DNA of 64,000 nt from Pseudoalteromonas lipolytica (lineage in GTDB: Bacteria > Pseudomonadota > Gammaproteobacteria > Enterobacterales > Alteromonadaceae), in the NCBI RefSeq assembly GCF_001306915.1, contig NZ_LJTC01000004.1:196608-260607 (forward strand). The letters are read 5' to 3'. The position numbers were made by a program, and so were the translations under genes. Positions 61,683 to 64,000 of the stretch are shown piece by piece (position 1 is the first letter of the stretch; the number at the start of each line of letters is the position of its first letter). The notes under the pieces are model-generated. The model did no database searches, was not told where the DNA came from, and was given only the letters and a program-made list of their open reading frames with translations.

Positions 61683-62450
61683 ATGTTTGACTTACCAAAA
61701 CTCGATTTAAAAAATAAAGTATCTGAACAAGAATGGCAGCTTCGTGTTGATTTAGCAGCATGTTACCGTTTAGTTGAGCACTTTAGATGGGGGGATTTAA
61801 TTTATACCCACCTATCGGCACGTTTACCGGGCACAGATCACTATTTAGTTAATGCATTTGGTCTTAGTTTTGATGAAGTGACGGCATCAAACCTTGTAAA
61901 GGTGGATTTAGCTGGCAATATTCTTGATGACACGCCATTTAAAATTAATCCGGCTGGTTTCACTATTCACAGCGCTATTCATGAAGTTCGTGATGACGCT
62001 CACTGTGTTATTCATTTACACACAAAAGAAACCATTGCCGTTGCAACGCAAGAAAAAGGCCTATTGCCACTTAGCCAATACTCAATGTTCTCATTGCCAT
62101 CATTGTCTTATCATGGCTACGAAGGGTTAGCGGTAAACAGTGATGAGAAAAAGCGTCTACAAGATGATTTAGGCACCACTAATCACATGTTATTGGTTAA
62201 TCACGGTGGCTTAACTGTTGGCCCAACGGTGGGGGATGCCTTTATGCGCTTTTATGATTTGCAGCGCGCCTGTGAAATTCAATTGGCTATTCAAGCCAGT
62301 GGTCAAACGGCAATCCCGGTACCACAACCTATTATCGATAATATTTATAATCAAGCGAATGTCGTGCATAGCGGCAGCACCGGTGGTCAGTTAGCTTGGC
62401 CAGCCATGTTGCGTAAAGCTTATCGTCTTGATCCTAGTTTTGCTCAGTAA
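61683..62450 (+). CDS. Class II aldolase/adducin family protein
   Basis: The 255-residue protein has the class II aldolase fold (AraD/FucA/adducin): TPFKINPAGFTIHSAIHE, the zinc pair HLHTKET and a later NHGGLTVG. Enzymes of this fold act on sugar phosphates such as fuculose-1-P or ribulose-5-P, but members without a sugar kinase nearby are common. I start at ATG 61683 after AAGG; the longer frame (GTG 61653) has no ribosome site. Nine bases before the enolase-superfamily gene. Confidence 0.85.
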   Translation: MFDLPKLDLKNKVSEQEWQLRVDLAACYRLVEHFRWGDLIYTHLSARLPGTDHYLVNAFGLSFDEVTASNLVKVDLAGNILDDTPFKINPAGFTIHSAIHEVRDDAHCVIHLHTKETIAVATQEKGLLPLSQYSMFSLPSLSYHGYEGLAVNSDEKKRLQDDLGTTNHMLLVNHGGLTVGPTVGDAFMRFYDLQRACEIQLAIQASGQTAIPVPQPIIDNIYNQANVVHSGSTGGQLAWPAMLRKAYRLDPSFAQ

Positions 62451-62459
62451 GGAGTAACC

Positions 62460-63635
62460 ATGAAAGTTAATCGCGTCGAAGTGTTCGATATTCATTGTCC
62501 AGACAGACCTGCTTGGACACCTGTTTTTGTGCGTATTCACACCGATGAAGGTATTAGCGGTGTGGGTGAAGCGGGTCTGGCTTATGATTTAGGTCATAGT
62601 GCAGCTGCGGCAATGATCAAAGAAATGGCTGATGCCTTTTTAATTGGTCATGACCCATTTCAAACAGAAAAACTGTGGTCACGAATGCTGCGCGAAAGCT
62701 TTTGGGGTTTAGGTGGCGGTCCTGTTGTGTATGCAGCAATGAGCGCCATTGATACTGCACTTTGGGATATTAAAGGTAAAGCATTAGGCTTGCCTGTTTA
62801 CCAACTATTAGGTGGTAAAGTTAACGATAAGCTACGTACTTATGCATCACAATTACAGTTTGACTGGGACAGCGAATTTAAAGCGCTTGTTCACCCAGAA
62901 GAATACGCAGAAGCAGCGCTTAAGGCGATGGCTGAAGGGTATGATGCGGTAAAAGTTGACCCAATCCAGTACGATAAAAACGGCAATACTTATTACGATC
63001 GCACTAACATTATTTCTCGTGCAGAAATGAAATTATATCGTGCGCGTATGCAGGCTATTCGTGAAGCAGTCGGTGACGAAGTTGACATTATTTTTGAGTG
63101 TCACAGTTTACCAGGCGCAACATCAGCAATTCAAATTGGTGAAATTGCTGAAGAGTTCGATTGTATGTATTACGAAGAGCCTGTGAATTACTTAAATCAT
63201 TCATTACACGCAAAAGTTGCTGACAAAGTAGCGGTGCCAATTGCAGGTGGTGAACGTTTGTATAACCGCTGGGGGGTGCGTCCATACTTAGAAGATCAAA
63301 GTATTGATGTGCTACAGCCAGACTTAGGCTTGTGTGGTGGTTTCACTGAAACTAAGAAAGTGTGTGATTATGCTGATATCTTTGATGTGCGTATTCAAGC
63401 TCACGTGTGTGGCGGCCCTGTAGCAACTGCAGCTTCGTTACACTTAGAAACTGCGATTCCTAACTTCTTAATTCACGAACATCACACCTACGCGATTAAG
63501 AAATGGAACCGTGAATTGTGTATTCAAGATCCACAACCTAAAAATGGTTTCTTCCAAGTATCAGAAGAGCCAGGTATCGGTATTGAATTAAATGATGAAG
63601 TCGTTATGCGCTCACAACGTGTTGAGATTAAGTAA
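62460..63635 (+). CDS. Enolase-superfamily (mandelate racemase type) sugar-acid dehydratase
   Basis: The 391-residue protein has the capping domain (1-130) and a (beta/alpha)8 barrel of the mandelate racemase subgroup. Active-site residues: Lys165-Asp167 (AVKVDP), metal ligands Glu213 (ECHS), Glu239 and Glu265, with His215 and His315 as bases. Glu213 in place of the common Asp is known in some acid-sugar dehydratases (e.g. galactonate-like). The GGGPVVYAAMSAIDTALWDI block is typical. It shares an operon with the class II aldolase. Exact acid sugar unknown. Confidence 0.85.
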   Translation: MKVNRVEVFDIHCPDRPAWTPVFVRIHTDEGISGVGEAGLAYDLGHSAAAAMIKEMADAFLIGHDPFQTEKLWSRMLRESFWGLGGGPVVYAAMSAIDTALWDIKGKALGLPVYQLLGGKVNDKLRTYASQLQFDWDSEFKALVHPEEYAEAALKAMAEGYDAVKVDPIQYDKNGNTYYDRTNIISRAEMKLYRARMQAIREAVGDEVDIIFECHSLPGATSAIQIGEIAEEFDCMYYEEPVNYLNHSLHAKVADKVAVPIAGGERLYNRWGVRPYLEDQSIDVLQPDLGLCGGFTETKKVCDYADIFDVRIQAHVCGGPVATAASLHLETAIPNFLIHEHHTYAIKKWNRELCIQDPQPKNGFFQVSEEPGIGIELNDEVVMRSQRVEIK

Positions 63636-63653
63636 TATTCACCAACATATTAT

Positions 63654-63680
63654 AAAAAAAAGCCCGCAAGGGCTTTTTTT
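63654..63680. terminator. Bidirectional terminator after the aldolase-dehydratase pair
   Basis: AAAAGCCC/GGGCTTTT stem with a GCAA loop between A and T runs. Confidence 0.92.
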
Positions 63681-63702
63681 ATATCTACTTTTTAGCTTTG
63701 AA

Positions 63703-64000
63703 TTAATCAACTGGTTTGCATTTCACCAAAGGAAGAGGCTCGGTCGCTTTACTATCTAAATGGCGCACAAAGCATATTTGGTTTTTAATAAGTAGCTCAA
63801 AGCGTTCTGGCATTGACAGTTGCTTGCCCATTATAAGGTTACCTTGCCCATCCATTACATTCATACTGTCAGTGACAAGCACACTGGTATTCATAAAAGC
63901 ATCATCAGCAACAGCAATTGGCTTGCTGTGCATCAACCTTGCGATGCCTTGCGCTATTAGTTCACTTTGCGGCTCAGTAAGCCGTGCATGTTGCAATTTA
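63703..64000 (-). CDS. Hypothetical protein, 5' end outside window
   Basis: The minus-strand frame is open to the right edge, with 98-99 residues visible and no clear start; it is therefore probably incomplete. The visible part (LTEPQSELIAQGIARLMHSK, FELLIKNQICFVRHL) is not one I recognise and has no membrane segment. It could be a small or a longer protein. Confidence 0.45.
   Translation of the reverse strand, partial: KLQHARLTEPQSELIAQGIARLMHSKPIAVADDAFMNTSVLVTDSMNVMDGQGNLIMGKQLSMPERFELLIKNQICFVRHLDSKATEPLPLVKCKPVD

Overview
The window looks like chromosomal DNA of a marine gammaproteobacterium of the Alteromonadales, most likely Pseudoalteromonas or a close relative. This is an inference from moderate AT content, protein similarity to Shewanella, Vibrio and E. 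coli housekeeping genes, a sodium-type polar flagellar motor gene (motX), and gene order. It is an ordinary, densely packed core region: about 58 protein genes, one tRNA, one riboswitch, many hairpin terminators, and no insertion sequence, prophage, CRISPR array or rRNA that I can see.

Layout. 1-8.9 kb: the end of typA/bipA, a short blue-light sensor (BLUF), a metallo-beta-lactamase-fold lipoprotein, a DUF2959 lipoprotein, then a yihY / prolyl iminopeptidase / dtd / methyltransferase / yiiD (fabY) neighbourhood that keeps the E. coli order yihY-dtd-yiiD with extra genes inserted, and the outer-membrane phospholipase pldA. 9-13.5 kb: a minus-strand four-gene operon, dapA - short dapD - lysA-like decarboxylase - M14-family deacylase, behind a good sigma70 promoter and a clear lysine riboswitch. 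This is the most interesting system in the window: it may be a dedicated lysine-only branch using N-succinylated intermediates.

13.5-24.7 kb: a DNA-3-methyladenine glycosylase I-like gene with selO (protein AMPylase); two tandem OmpA-type porin paralogues whose barrels are almost identical as protein but differ at silent sites; acnB; a 2-oxoglutarate dioxygenase paired with a class V PLP enzyme; a prolyl-4-hydroxylase-like enzyme; a hotdog thioesterase. 24.7-34.3 kb: pabA, an HDOD protein, astC/argD-astA-astD (arginine succinyltransferase pathway), DUF3802, yhfA, speD, nnr. A perfect six-copy heptamer repeat follows the nnr stop.

34.3-52.8 kb: groES-groEL behind a sigma32-type promoter, fxsA, cutA-dsbD, aroQ-accB-accC, then the conserved gammaproteobacterial series tsaE-amiB-mutL-miaA-hfq-hflX-hflK-hflC-purA, and motX. 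52.8-64 kb: a CPA1-type antiporter with a nucleotide-binding tail, a gene-free stretch of about 0.9 kb with strong hairpins ahead of proB-proA, a solitary tRNA-Ala(UGC), a small lipoprotein with prdX, an MFS transporter, yaiL, a small cytochrome c, a class II aldolase with an enolase-superfamily sugar-acid dehydratase, and an incomplete unknown gene at the right edge.

Starts were moved inward from the longest open frame where a ribosome-binding site or signal peptide argued for it. Non-ATG starts are supported for acnB and pip (GTG) and for miaA and hflX (TTG).
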